This document shows positions 1-9,764 of a stretch of DNA of 52,134 nucleotides, piece after piece. Position 1 is the stretch's first letter; every line of letters begins with the position of its first letter. The notes under the pieces were generated by a model that did no database searches, had not been told where the DNA came from, and worked only from the letters and a program-made list of their open reading frames with translations. The stretch comes from DASSBR01 sp035708085 (GTDB lineage Bacteria > Pseudomonadota > Gammaproteobacteria > Natronospirales > DASSBR01). Made by a program: the position numbers and the translations under genes. Location of the stretch: positions 1 to 52,134 of the forward strand of contig DASSTE010000034.1 in the NCBI GenBank assembly GCA_035708085.1, given 5' to 3'.

Positions 1-1
1 C

Positions 2-769
2 CTGATCTGGATCGTCATTTTCACCGCTGTCGGCGGCGTTTGCAGCGCCCTGGTCGCCTCTGTCTTCCTGCTGTTTTCGGAGGAGCGCCGCCGCGTCTCG
101 CTGCCGTACCTGCTGAGCTTCGCCACCGGCGCGCAGCTCGGCGTCGCCTACCTGGCGCTGTATCCGGAAGCGTCCGTCGACGTCGGGCCGGATCATCAGC
201 GCCTGCTCGGAATCCTGGTCGTGGTCGGTATCATGGCCTTTTTCATGCTGGAAAAGTGGATGCGCTGGCACCAGCACGGCGACGAGCCGGTGCACCGGGA
301 CCCCGGCGTGATGGATATGGCGGGCGGCAGCCTGATCCTGATCGGCGACGGCGTGCACAACGCGATTCACGGCGTGCTGATTGCGGCCTCGTTTCTTGCC
401 GATATACAACTCGGGCTGGTGATGACGCTCGCGGTGCTTGCCCACGAGATTCCGCTCGAAGTCAGCGACATCGCGATACTGGTCGGCAGCGGCATGAGCC
501 GCCTGCGCGCGTTCGTCCTGAACGCGCTGGTCGGACTGGCGACGATGGCGGGCGGGCTGATCGCGTATTTCGCGCTCGATCAGACGCGAAGCATCCTGCC
601 GTACATTCTGACCATCGCGATCGCCAACATGACCTACATCTCGCTCGCCGACCTGGTGCCGAACATGCACAAGCGGACCGGGCTGGCCGAAGCGCTGTGG
701 CAGTTCGGGCTGATTGCGGTCGGCGCGGGCGTGATCCTGGTGATCGAGTACGGGATTGCCAGCCTCTAA
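2..769 (+). CDS. ZIP family metal transporter (5' truncated by window edge)
   Basis: Inner-membrane transporter of the ZIP family, which moves divalent metal ions such as zinc or iron toward the cytoplasm. The frame is open from base 2, so the start codon lies just outside the window and about 255 residues are visible, close to full family length. Hydrophobic segments alternate with short loops. The metal-site helices are recognisable as DGVHNAIHG (fourth helix) and HEIPLEVSD (fifth helix). The family usually has an acidic residue where the second His of the first motif stands, so metal preference may differ. The gene ends at TAA 767-769 and is followed at once by a palindromic repeat. Substrate is not deducible. 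Confidence 0.85.
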   Translation: MIWIVIFTAVGGVCSALVASVFLLFSEERRRVSLPYLLSFATGAQLGVAYLALYPEASVDVGPDHQRLLGILVVVGIMAFFMLEKWMRWHQHGDEPVHRDPGVMDMAGGSLILIGDGVHNAIHGVLIAASFLADIQLGLVMTLAVLAHEIPLEVSDIAILVGSGMSRLRAFVLNALVGLATMAGGLIAYFALDQTRSILPYILTIAIANMTYISLADLVPNMHKRTGLAEALWQFGLIAVGAGVILVIEYGIASL

Positions 770-771
770 AA

Positions 772-842
772 GTCGCCAGGACTGAGTCGCCAGGACTAAG
801 TACAAGATACGCGATTCTTTTCTTCACTCAGTCCTGGCGACT
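772..842. repeat. Inverted repeat of the AGTCGCCAGGACTGAG family
   Basis: Two direct copies of the 14-mer GTCGCCAGGACTGA (772-785, and 786-799 with one change) face one inverted copy (828-841) across a 28-base spacer. The arms pair over 16 bp and can form a strong hairpin just after the ZIP stop codon. A related element lies at 38005-38236, also right after a plus-strand stop codon, with T instead of C at one position in both arms. A role in 3'-end formation is possible but not shown; there is no U tract. Confidence 0.85.
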
Positions 843-860
843 ATCCATCCGCTCAAAGCG

Positions 861-890
861 ATTGAAAAGAGATTGGCGCGCCCTCATTTA
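861..890 (+). promoter_or_regulatory. Sigma-32-like heat-shock promoter of clpB
   Basis: ATTGAAA (861-867) and CCCTCATTTA (881-890) are 13 bases apart. They match the heat-shock sigma factor pattern (CTTGAAA, then CCCATnT) in sequence and spacing. The site lies 31 bases before the clpB start, which is a classic heat-shock gene. Confidence 0.6.
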
Positions 891-921
891 AAACCCATCA
901 CATATTTTTGAGGGCCGCCCC

Positions 922-3528
<2,607 letters not shown>

Positions 3529-3540
3529 AATCTTACTCCT

Positions 3541-3570
3541 TCTCCCTCAGGGAGAGGGGACAGGAAGCAA
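3541..3570. repeat. Single CTCCCTCAGGGAG palindrome
   Basis: The core CTCCCT-C-AGGGAG (3542-3554) forms a small hairpin between clpB and the ArsC-like gene. It belongs to the same family as 11638-11716, 36711-36742 and 50214-50298. It could act as a weak terminator or transcript stabiliser. Confidence 0.7.
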
Positions 3571-3581
3571 AGGGAAAATTA

Positions 3582-3938
3582 ATGTCCGACAAGATCACCG
3601 TGTATCAAAAGACCACCTGCAGCAAATGCATCGGCACATTGGGCATTCTCGATGAGCGCGGCATCGACTACGAGACCGTCAATTACTACGAGCACCCGCT
3701 GACGGCCAACGAGTTCCGCGAGCTGCTGGGAAAGCTGCACCTGTCCGCGCGCGACGTGTTGCGCGACAAGGAGGCGATTGCAAAAGAGCTAAAGCTTGCG
3801 GAACGCGATCTCTCGGACGACGAGCTGATCGACATCATGGTCGCCAATCCGGACCTGATCCAGCGGCCGATTGTGGTCAAGGGCGACCGCGCGGTTCTGG
3901 CGCGCCCGCCGGAAGCTGTGGAAGCTTTGTTGTCCTAA
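3582..3938 (+). CDS. ArsC/Spx-family thioredoxin-fold reductase
   Basis: Small (118 aa) cytoplasmic protein of the glutaredoxin-linked arsenate reductase (ArsC) family. The N-terminal Cys motif TCSKC (Cys13, Cys16) sits at the end of the first strand, as in the thioredoxin fold. The C-terminal half has LIQRPIVV and the later LARPPE, which carry the arginines expected to bind an oxyanion. The second Cys makes a CxxC, so a general thiol-disulfide role is also possible. No ars operon surrounds it. The start ATG follows AAAGGGA. Arsenate specificity cannot be shown from sequence. Confidence 0.8.
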   Translation: MSDKITVYQKTTCSKCIGTLGILDERGIDYETVNYYEHPLTANEFRELLGKLHLSARDVLRDKEAIAKELKLAERDLSDDELIDIMVANPDLIQRPIVVKGDRAVLARPPEAVEALLS

Positions 3939-3953
3939 GGAAGTGCGAAAGCT

Positions 3954-3988
3954 CCGTTCCTGCTGAGCCTGTCGAAGTACGGGCGGAA
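3954..3988. repeat. Half copy of the CTTCGACAGGCTCAGG repeat
   Basis: The stretch CTGAGCCTGTCGAAG with flanking CCGTTC and GGGCGGAA is one arm of a dispersed proteobacterial repeat whose other copies are at 38095-38123 and 42229-42319. It lies in the ~200-base convergent gap between the ArsC-like gene and the ferritin-like gene. A separate 10-bp perfect hairpin with a 3-base loop (4102-4124) also lies in this gap; it has no T tract on either strand. Confidence 0.65.
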
Positions 3989-4136
3989 CTTCGTATTCCC
4001 GAGTGGCGCCGCTTCGATATTGACGATGTCGAAAAGCTGACGCTTACCGGCCGTTCCTTCGGCGCGCCCCGCCGCGACTGGACTCGGCGCAAGCCGTATT
4101 GGGACCGCCGCATCGCGGCGGTCCACTGATACCGGC

Positions 4137-4895
4137 TTAACCGGTGGCGGTTCCCTGCCCGTCCAGTTCGCGATGCGCATCGGCGAGCACCGCCTTCGCC
4201 AGCCATTCGCGCACCCGCGTCTGGTGCGTTTCCTCCGTCTCGTGCGCCGCCCGGAACTGGTCGGCCAGTTTGTCCTGGCCGATACTGTCGGCGAGGCCGA
4301 TCAGCGTTGTCCAGCCTTCGAGATCGGCATCCTCAAGCATCAGCAGCCCTTGAAGCGCCTGCGGTAGCGTGGTGCGCGGGTCGGACAGTACCTTGAAAAT
4401 GCCGGAGCCGGCCACCGACGTCACGTCCGCGGAGGGCGTCATCGTCGTCGGATCGGCGCCGAGGCGCTCAATGACGTCGGTGAGCATGTTGAAGTGTTCC
4501 AGTTCTTCGTCGTGCTGGTGCAGAAGCAGATCGTGGCTCGGGCCGCCTTCCCAGGTGCCGAGTGCATCGAACTTGACCAGCACGGCCTCGTAGGCACGCA
4601 CGCCCGAGCGTTCGAAGGCCAGGCGTTCGCCGAGCTTGTCGATGAAAGTGGCGGGTTTGTGACCCTTGATCGCCTCCATCGCGGTGGTGGCCATGCCTCT
4701 CACCGAACCGGGCGCCGGCACCGAGCCAAAGCCGTCTGTGTGTTTCATGAAGTCCTGTCGCATCATGCTCGCCCTGAGTTCTTCCGCGGGGCGCGCGGGC
4801 GCCTTCGATGCGATCTCCTCCAGTTTCTGCATGTCGAACGGCGACGCCTGGATGCCGGTGCGATTGGTGCCGATGCGTGTTGCGGGTTCTGCCAT
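4137..4895 (-). CDS. Ferritin-like domain-containing protein
   Basis: A 252-aa predicted cytoplasmic protein with a ferritin-like four-helix fold. Probable di-iron ligands are the Glu/His clusters HDEELEHF in the middle and HETEETH near the C-terminus. Both are typical of ferritin-like/rubrerythrin-type proteins. The chosen ATG is preceded by TAGGAGA; the longer open frame upstream lacks such a site and overlaps the neighbour. It follows the broken ferritin-like gene by 11 bases on the same strand, so they form one transcription unit. A role in iron or oxidative-stress handling is inference from the fold. Confidence 0.75.
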   Translation of the reverse strand: MAEPATRIGTNRTGIQASPFDMQKLEEIASKAPARPAEELRASMMRQDFMKHTDGFGSVPAPGSVRGMATTAMEAIKGHKPATFIDKLGERLAFERSGVRAYEAVLVKFDALGTWEGGPSHDLLLHQHDEELEHFNMLTDVIERLGADPTTMTPSADVTSVAGSGIFKVLSDPRTTLPQALQGLLMLEDADLEGWTTLIGLADSIGQDKLADQFRAAHETEETHQTRVREWLAKAVLADAHRELDGQGTATG

Positions 4896-4906
4896 GTCGA
4901 TTTCTC

Positions 4907-5512
4907 CTAAGCTGCTTTCGGCTTGCGGTTGGCGACCTCGGTCCCGGGGCGCCAGGTGTAGTCTTCGGCGATCGTGTCGCTGAACGAGCCATCCTTGTTG
5001 AGGTGCTCGCGGTAGTCGTTGGAGCGCGTTTCGTCGGCCTGGTCGCGCGGCAGGATGCGATGGCCGTCGGCGGTGTAATCGACCTCGCGTTCCAGCGTCT
5101 GGCGGATGAAGTCGCGGTGACTCTCGTAGTCGATCTGGTCGGGTATTTCTTCCGGCAGCACTTCCGCCGGATCGCGCCGCTCGATGTCCTTGAAGCACCG
5201 CATCGCGACCTGCAGGTGGCCGAGTTCGTAGTCGAGGCAGCGCTCCCAGATTTTCTTGATGCGCGGATTGCTTTCGTACTGCATGCAACTGTAATAGTTG
5301 TACGCTTCAGTCGCTTCGTACAGCAGCCATTTTTCGATCCAGGTTTCGTTCGGGTCGCACAGCGAGCCGTACTGGGTGACGTGCTGTTCCTCGATCGATG
5401 CGATTTCGGCATACAGTCCGCGGCCGACCGGGTCGGGATAGGACGGGCCGATCGTCATGTAATAGTTGCGTGTCTGATATTCGCCCGTGAACAGGGTCAG
5501 CGCGTGGACCTT
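4907..5512 (-). pseudogene. Ferritin-like protein, C-terminal part after frameshift
   Basis: Downstream half of a gene whose upstream half is 5511-6080. Without the frameshift the two parts give one protein of about 390 aa. The frame is open from AAG at 5512, giving the bridge KVHALTLFTGEYQTRNYY before the first ATG (5458). The fragment carries IASIEEQHVTQYG and a later YELGHLQVAM, typical Glu/His helices of a ferritin-like di-iron fold. ATG 5458 has no convincing ribosome binding site, which argues against an independent gene. The bridge segment matches my recollection of continuous ~390-aa homologues; I cannot run an alignment here. Confidence 0.7.
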
Positions 5513-6080
5513 ACAGCGGAGCGGCGGTCTTGCAGTCGTAGTGATCGCGCAGGTCGTCGTGCGGATCGCGATGCTCGAAGCTGGTGGGCCGCCCGGGCAG
5601 GATGTCGGTGTAGGACTGCAAGATATTGTTCGGGTCCTTGCCTTCGACCCTATCGGCCAGCGCCGAGTAACGGTACAGGTGGTCGAAGTCTTCGAGCAGC
5701 CCGAAGCGATATACCTGCGCCAGGTACTCGTCCGGCTCGTGCTCGGCGATGCTGGCAGTCACTTCGATCGCCACCTGTTCATAGCCGAGCGTGATGTCCA
5801 GCGGCGAATCGTCCGGCGACAGCAGCCAGTTCACCATCGTTTGCTGGTGATGCTCGACGCGGCGCACGCGTGCCAGCGTTTCACGCAGGTCCGCGTTGAA
5901 ATGCGCGGCGAGATGCTGAAAGCGGTTCGCGCCCATTTCGATGCCGTTCATCAGGATGATGCGCACCCGGGTGAACGCGTCGTCGTCGAGCTTGCTCATC
6001 GGCGGCGGGGTCAGTTCGCGCAACGTGAAGCGCTGCTGCTCCAGCGGCGTGCCTTTCTCTTCCATGAGTTTGAGAGCCAT
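5511..6080 (-). pseudogene. Ferritin-like protein, N-terminal part before frameshift
   Basis: Upstream half (189 aa) of the ferritin-like gene completed by 4907-5512. It begins with a good ATG behind GGAGGA. Helical segments contain His and Glu pairs (RRVEHHQQTM, GLLEDFDHLYRY) suited to metal binding. Reading ends at TAA 5513-5511; skipping the single T at 5513 restores the frame into the second half with no other stop. The causes could be a one-base insertion, a two-base deletion or a sequencing error. The P-site codon CUG does not re-pair after a +1 slip, so programmed frameshifting is unlikely. Confidence 0.7.
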
Positions 6081-6283
6081 GCTGTTCCTCCGTGCGGGGC
6101 GGGCAAAAAATTAGCTGGGTTCAGTATCGCGCGCGGAGACTTCGAATCAATACGGGCGCCCGCTACCCTAGGTCGTGTCAGCCCGCGACCCGGCCGGTCT
6201 GACTTCGGGACTCTCCCCAATGGCCGGGAACCGTGCGTTCGCGTTACTCTGGCGGGAGTCAAGCAAGGAAGCGGCACAGATTG

Positions 6284-6982
6284 ATGAGTGAACCCAACCA
6301 GACAGAAGCCAAACCGGTCGGCCTGATCGTGCTGGCGACGAATCCGTGGCTGCGCCTCGGCGCCCGGCGACGCGGCGCGCACTATCGCTGGAAGACGCTG
6401 CTGCTGGAGACGGTGGAGGCGGCGCGGGCGTCGCGCTGCCGTCCGGTGGTTGTCGTGCTGGGGAACTGGGCGGCCGGCGTGCGCGATGAAGTCGGGCTTC
6501 CTGGCGAGCGCGACAAGTTCAAGCTGGTCGTCAACTGGGCGTGGCGCGAAGGCATCAGTTCGTCGATCCGCCAGGGCCTGACGACACTTGAAGGTCTGCC
6601 GGCCGACATCGATGGCGTGGTCATCGCCCGCGCCGGCTCGTTGTCGGCGCGTGAAGTCAATCGGCTGATCGACGCGCACAACGCCGGCCAGGGGCCGGTT
6701 GTCGTGCCGGGCTACTGGCGTGACTACAGCAGTGGCGACATGCCGGCCTTGTTCAGCCGCTCGCTGTTCTCCGAGTTGATGGGCCTGCGCGGGGCGGAGG
6801 ATGCCACCGATATCGTGCGCCGCCATGCGCCGCAGCCGGACAACACCTTCCATATTTCTCATCGACACCTGCTATCGGGGAACAGACATGAGCACCATGA
6901 AAGCGTTGCGAATCCATCGCTTCGGCGGACCAGAAGTGATGACCATCGAGGTTCTGCCGGTTCCGCAGCCGCAGGACGATGA
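6284..6982 (+). CDS. Degenerate MobA-like NTP transferase-fold protein
   Basis: About 232 aa, resembling the MobA/MocA nucleotidyltransferase family that activates molybdopterin-type or other cofactors. The fold pattern is visible: a first strand with GLIVLATNP, then RWKTLLLETVEAA, then PVVVVLG and DGVVIARAG. The catalytic signatures are eroded: the family LAAGxSxRxG loop reads LATNPWLRLG, and the usual CDQP metal motif reads ARAG. It may therefore bind ligand without catalysis. The C-terminal ~30 residues are low in hydrophobicity and overlap the next gene by 95 bases, suggesting a lost stop codon. AAGGAA lies 14 bases upstream of the ATG, so TTG 6281 is an alternative start. Confidence 0.55.
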   Translation: MSEPNQTEAKPVGLIVLATNPWLRLGARRRGAHYRWKTLLLETVEAARASRCRPVVVVLGNWAAGVRDEVGLPGERDKFKLVVNWAWREGISSSIRQGLTTLEGLPADIDGVVIARAGSLSAREVNRLIDAHNAGQGPVVVPGYWRDYSSGDMPALFSRSLFSELMGLRGAEDATDIVRRHAPQPDNTFHISHRHLLSGNRHEHHESVANPSLRRTRSDDHRGSAGSAAAGR

Positions 6983-7826
6983 ATTGCTGCTGCGCGTGTG
7001 CGCGGCGAGCGTCAACCCGGTCGACTACAAAACGCGCGCAGGGCAGTATCCGCGCGTCGCGGAATCACAGTTGCCGGTGACGCTGGGGCGCGATGTTTCC
7101 GGCATGGTCGAAAGTTGCGGCGCGGGTGTCGACAGGTTCAAGCCGGGCGATGCCGTCTATGCACTCCTGACCCCCGATCACGGCGGCTTTGCAGACTATG
7201 TTACGGCCAAGGCGTCGATCGTCGCGCCCAAGCCCGACATGCTCAGCCATGTGCAGGCGGCGGCGGTGCCACTGGCCGCGCTGACCGCGTGGCAGGGACT
7301 GTTCGATCACGGCGGTCTCGAGGAAGGTCAGCGCGTGCTGATTCACGGCGGCGGGGGCGGCGTCGGCCACTTCGCGGTGCAGTTCGCGGTGGCGCGCGGC
7401 GCGCACGTCATCACCACCGTCTCGAGCGCCGATGTGGATTTTGCGCGCGAAATGGGGGCCGAGCAGGTAATCGATTACAAGGGGGAGCGCTTTGACGAGC
7501 AGGTGCGGGACGTGGACCTGGTGCTCGACCTGGTGGCGGGCGAGACGCGCGAGCGGTCGTGGGCGGTGCTGAAGCGCGGCGGCCGGCTGGTGTCGGCGCT
7601 CGGCGAGCCGTCGCAGGAGCAGGCCGAGCAGCATGGCGTGCGCGGCATCGGCTATCTGGCCGAACCCAACGGCGCCGAACTTGCTGCGATCAGCGACCTG
7701 ATCGCGGCCGGCAAGGTGCATCCGCGCGTGCAGGCAACATTCCCGTTCGCGCAGGCGCGCGAAGCCGAACAGCGACAGGAAAACGAGCACGTGCAGGGCA
7801 AGATCGTGCTCAAGATCGCAGCGTAG
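6888..7826 (+). CDS. Zn-independent MDR-family NADP-dependent quinone/alcohol oxidoreductase
   Basis: A 312-aa medium-chain dehydrogenase/reductase of the quinone oxidoreductase type, which reduces quinones or enones with NADPH in the cytoplasm. It has a GroES-like N-terminal half (ASVNPVDYKTRAG, LGRDVSGMV) and a Rossmann half with the nucleotide loop HGGGGGVGHFAVQ. The Cys ligands of zinc enzymes are absent. ATG 6888 (MSTMKALRIHRFG) was chosen because the family starts with MKAxxxxxFG; the longer frame upstream runs through the previous gene. It is followed after 19 bases by an SDR gene, probably co-transcribed. The true substrate is unknown. Confidence 0.85.
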   Translation: MSTMKALRIHRFGGPEVMTIEVLPVPQPQDDELLLRVCAASVNPVDYKTRAGQYPRVAESQLPVTLGRDVSGMVESCGAGVDRFKPGDAVYALLTPDHGGFADYVTAKASIVAPKPDMLSHVQAAAVPLAALTAWQGLFDHGGLEEGQRVLIHGGGGGVGHFAVQFAVARGAHVITTVSSADVDFAREMGAEQVIDYKGERFDEQVRDVDLVLDLVAGETRERSWAVLKRGGRLVSALGEPSQEQAEQHGVRGIGYLAEPNGAELAAISDLIAAGKVHPRVQATFPFAQAREAEQRQENEHVQGKIVLKIAA

Positions 7827-7845
7827 GCTGCGAGGAGAGACTTTC

Positions 7846-8850
7846 ATGGCCATTCAACTGAAACCCGTGTCGCGACAGACGGTCGTGATTACCGGCGCAT
7901 CCAGCGGTATCGGCCTCGCAACGGCACATGCATTCGCCGCGCAGGGCGCGAAGGTCATGCTGGCCGCGCGCGATGACCGGGCGCTCGAGGAAGTCGCGCA
8001 CCAGATCAAGGCGAAGGGCGGTCAGGCGGCCTGGGTTGCCGCCGATGTCGGTAAGCGCGAAGACGTGCAGAGAATCGCCGACAAGGCGATCGAGCATTTC
8101 GGCGGCTTCGACACCTGGGTCAACGACGCCGGCGCGAGTATCTACGGTCAGCTTGAAGAGGTCAGCGACGCGGATAACCACCGGCTGTTCGACACCAACT
8201 TCTGGGGCGTCGTGTATGGCTCGCAGATTGCCGTCAGGCACCTGAAGCAGCGCGGCGGCGCCCTGATCAACCTTGGCAGCGTCGCGTCGGACGTATCGTT
8301 GCCGTTGCAGGGCATGTATTCGGCCAGCAAGCACGCCATCAAGGGCTACACGGACGCGCTGCGGCTCGAACTGGAACAGGAAGGCGCCCCCGTTTCGGTG
8401 ACGCTGATCAAGCCGCACTCGGTGGCGACGCCGTTCGCGCAGCACGCCAAGAATTACACCGGCCGCGAGCAGACGCTGCCGCCGCCGGTCTATCGGCCGG
8501 AGGACGTGGCGGCGGCGATCGTGCACGCGGCAGCGCACCAGGAGCGCGACATCTACGTCGGTGGCGCCGGCAAGGTCATGAGCAGCTTCAACCAGAACTT
8601 CCCCAGCTCGGTCGACTGGATCAGCCGCCGCACCATGGCCGAGATGCAGCAGCGCAAGAAGATCGACACCACGCGCGAGGACGGCCTTAACCAGCCGGGG
8701 GAGGGCGGCCACATCGAAGGCGCGTATCCGGACCGGCACCCGCGCCACACGCGCTACACGCCGATGTCGCTGCACCCGGTGATGACCGGCATGCTGGCCG
8801 CAGCGGCCGGTATCGCCACGGCGCGGATGGTGCGCGGCCGGCACCACTGA
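7846..8850 (+). CDS. SDR family oxidoreductase with C-terminal hydrophobic helix
   Basis: A 334-aa short-chain dehydrogenase/reductase. The NAD(P)-binding motif TGASSGIG is at 16-23 and the catalytic YxxxK is Y158/K162, with the Ser in NLGSVAS. It is longer than a classic SDR (~250 aa). The extra C-terminal 80 residues end in a hydrophobic stretch (GMLAAAAGIATARMV) that may anchor it to the membrane. The start ATG follows GAGGAGA. It lies in a run of plus-strand oxidoreductase/stress-type genes. The substrate cannot be assigned. Confidence 0.88.
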   Translation: MAIQLKPVSRQTVVITGASSGIGLATAHAFAAQGAKVMLAARDDRALEEVAHQIKAKGGQAAWVAADVGKREDVQRIADKAIEHFGGFDTWVNDAGASIYGQLEEVSDADNHRLFDTNFWGVVYGSQIAVRHLKQRGGALINLGSVASDVSLPLQGMYSASKHAIKGYTDALRLELEQEGAPVSVTLIKPHSVATPFAQHAKNYTGREQTLPPPVYRPEDVAAAIVHAAAHQERDIYVGGAGKVMSSFNQNFPSSVDWISRRTMAEMQQRKKIDTTREDGLNQPGEGGHIEGAYPDRHPRHTRYTPMSLHPVMTGMLAAAAGIATARMVRGRHH

Positions 8851-8901
8851 CGGCATGGCTGTCGCAGCCGAACGCCGCGGCACGCCGCGCGCGGCGCCGT
8901 T

Positions 8902-9669
8902 TTGACAGAGGACCTGCCGCGCGAAAAAGCCCTGATGGCATGGGCGCTGGCGGCCGTCGCCGGGTTCATTGATGCAGTGGGTTATCTGACGCTGCGCCAC
9001 CTGTTCACCGCGCACATGAGCGGCAACTCGGCCCGCCTGGGCGTCTATCTTGGTCAGCTCGATCCGTGGCGCGCGATACCGCTGGCATCGGCGGTGCTGC
9101 TGTTCATATTCGGCATCGGCGTCGCGACCACGCTGGCCGAATGGGGCAGCCGCCGCGGCATCCGCTCGACCACCGCACTGATGCTCGGCCCGCAGGCGCT
9201 GCTCCTGATCGTCTTCATGAGTTACGGCGCGATGGCGACCGGCGCTAACGGCAGCGTGCCCGATCACACCGGGTATGGTTTCTATACGCTCGCGGCGCTC
9301 GCGATCATTTCCATCGGCTTTCAGGTCTGTGCGTTGCAGCGCGTCGCCGGTACGCGCACGCGCACGGCGTTCGTATCCGGCATGCTCGCCAAGTTTACGC
9401 AGGAGACGGTGAACTGGCTCTTCTGGCTGCACGACGGGGAACACCGTCCGCCCAACAGCTATCTCGACAACATTCTCAAAGGCGGCTCCCGCAGCCAGTC
9501 GGCACGCCGCGTAATCCTGTTCGGCGGCATCTGGTGCTTCTATCTCGCGGGTGCTGTCGGCGGCAGCTACTTCCACAGCATCTGGCGACTCTGGGCGCTG
9601 GCATGGCCGATCGCTGGCCTGGCGGCGGCGGTCGTGGCCGATCTCGTTCGTCCGGTGCAGGAGGCGTAA
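8902..9669 (+). CDS. DUF1275 (YoaK-type) integral membrane protein
   Basis: A roughly 255-aa multi-spanning inner-membrane protein of the DUF1275/YoaK family, whose function is unknown. The diagnostic segment is AGFIDAVGYLTLRHLFTAHMSGN, given here in outline: FIDAVGY followed by FTAHMSGN. About six hydrophobic segments follow. The start is uncertain: TTG 8902 is the upstream-most codon, while ATG 8935 just before the first helix is equally possible. Neither has a clear Shine-Dalgarno. A tiny frame from ATG 8855 ends at TGA 8903-8905 and could couple translation. Confidence 0.8.
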   Translation: MTEDLPREKALMAWALAAVAGFIDAVGYLTLRHLFTAHMSGNSARLGVYLGQLDPWRAIPLASAVLLFIFGIGVATTLAEWGSRRGIRSTTALMLGPQALLLIVFMSYGAMATGANGSVPDHTGYGFYTLAALAIISIGFQVCALQRVAGTRTRTAFVSGMLAKFTQETVNWLFWLHDGEHRPPNSYLDNILKGGSRSQSARRVILFGGIWCFYLAGAVGGSYFHSIWRLWALAWPIAGLAAAVVADLVRPVQEA

Positions 9670-9764
9670 TCGCCGGCGGCGCACGGGATTTTACGGATTT
9701 GTTTTGAGTTGGCATGCGCGTACCCTGACAAATACGCTGAATGAGTCCAAGGAGGGACGTACCA

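Noticed and set aside
3582..3938. Arsenic island linking the ArsC-like gene with arsS
   Set aside because: They are 41 kb apart with no other ars gene, and the ArsC-like protein may have a general redox role.
4102..4124. 10-bp hairpin as a terminator between the ArsC-like and ferritin-like genes
   Set aside because: No T run follows it on either strand. It may be a rho-dependent or incidental structure.
5505..5520. Programmed +1 frameshifting at CTG TAA G in the ferritin-like gene
   Set aside because: After slipping, the P-site tRNA would need to pair with UGU instead of CUG, which is poor, and no stimulating structure or internal Shine-Dalgarno is seen. Mutation or sequencing error is simpler.
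8855..8905. 16-residue frame before the DUF1275 gene as a separate gene
   Set aside because: It has no clear ribosome site and no homologous feature. It could at most couple translation.
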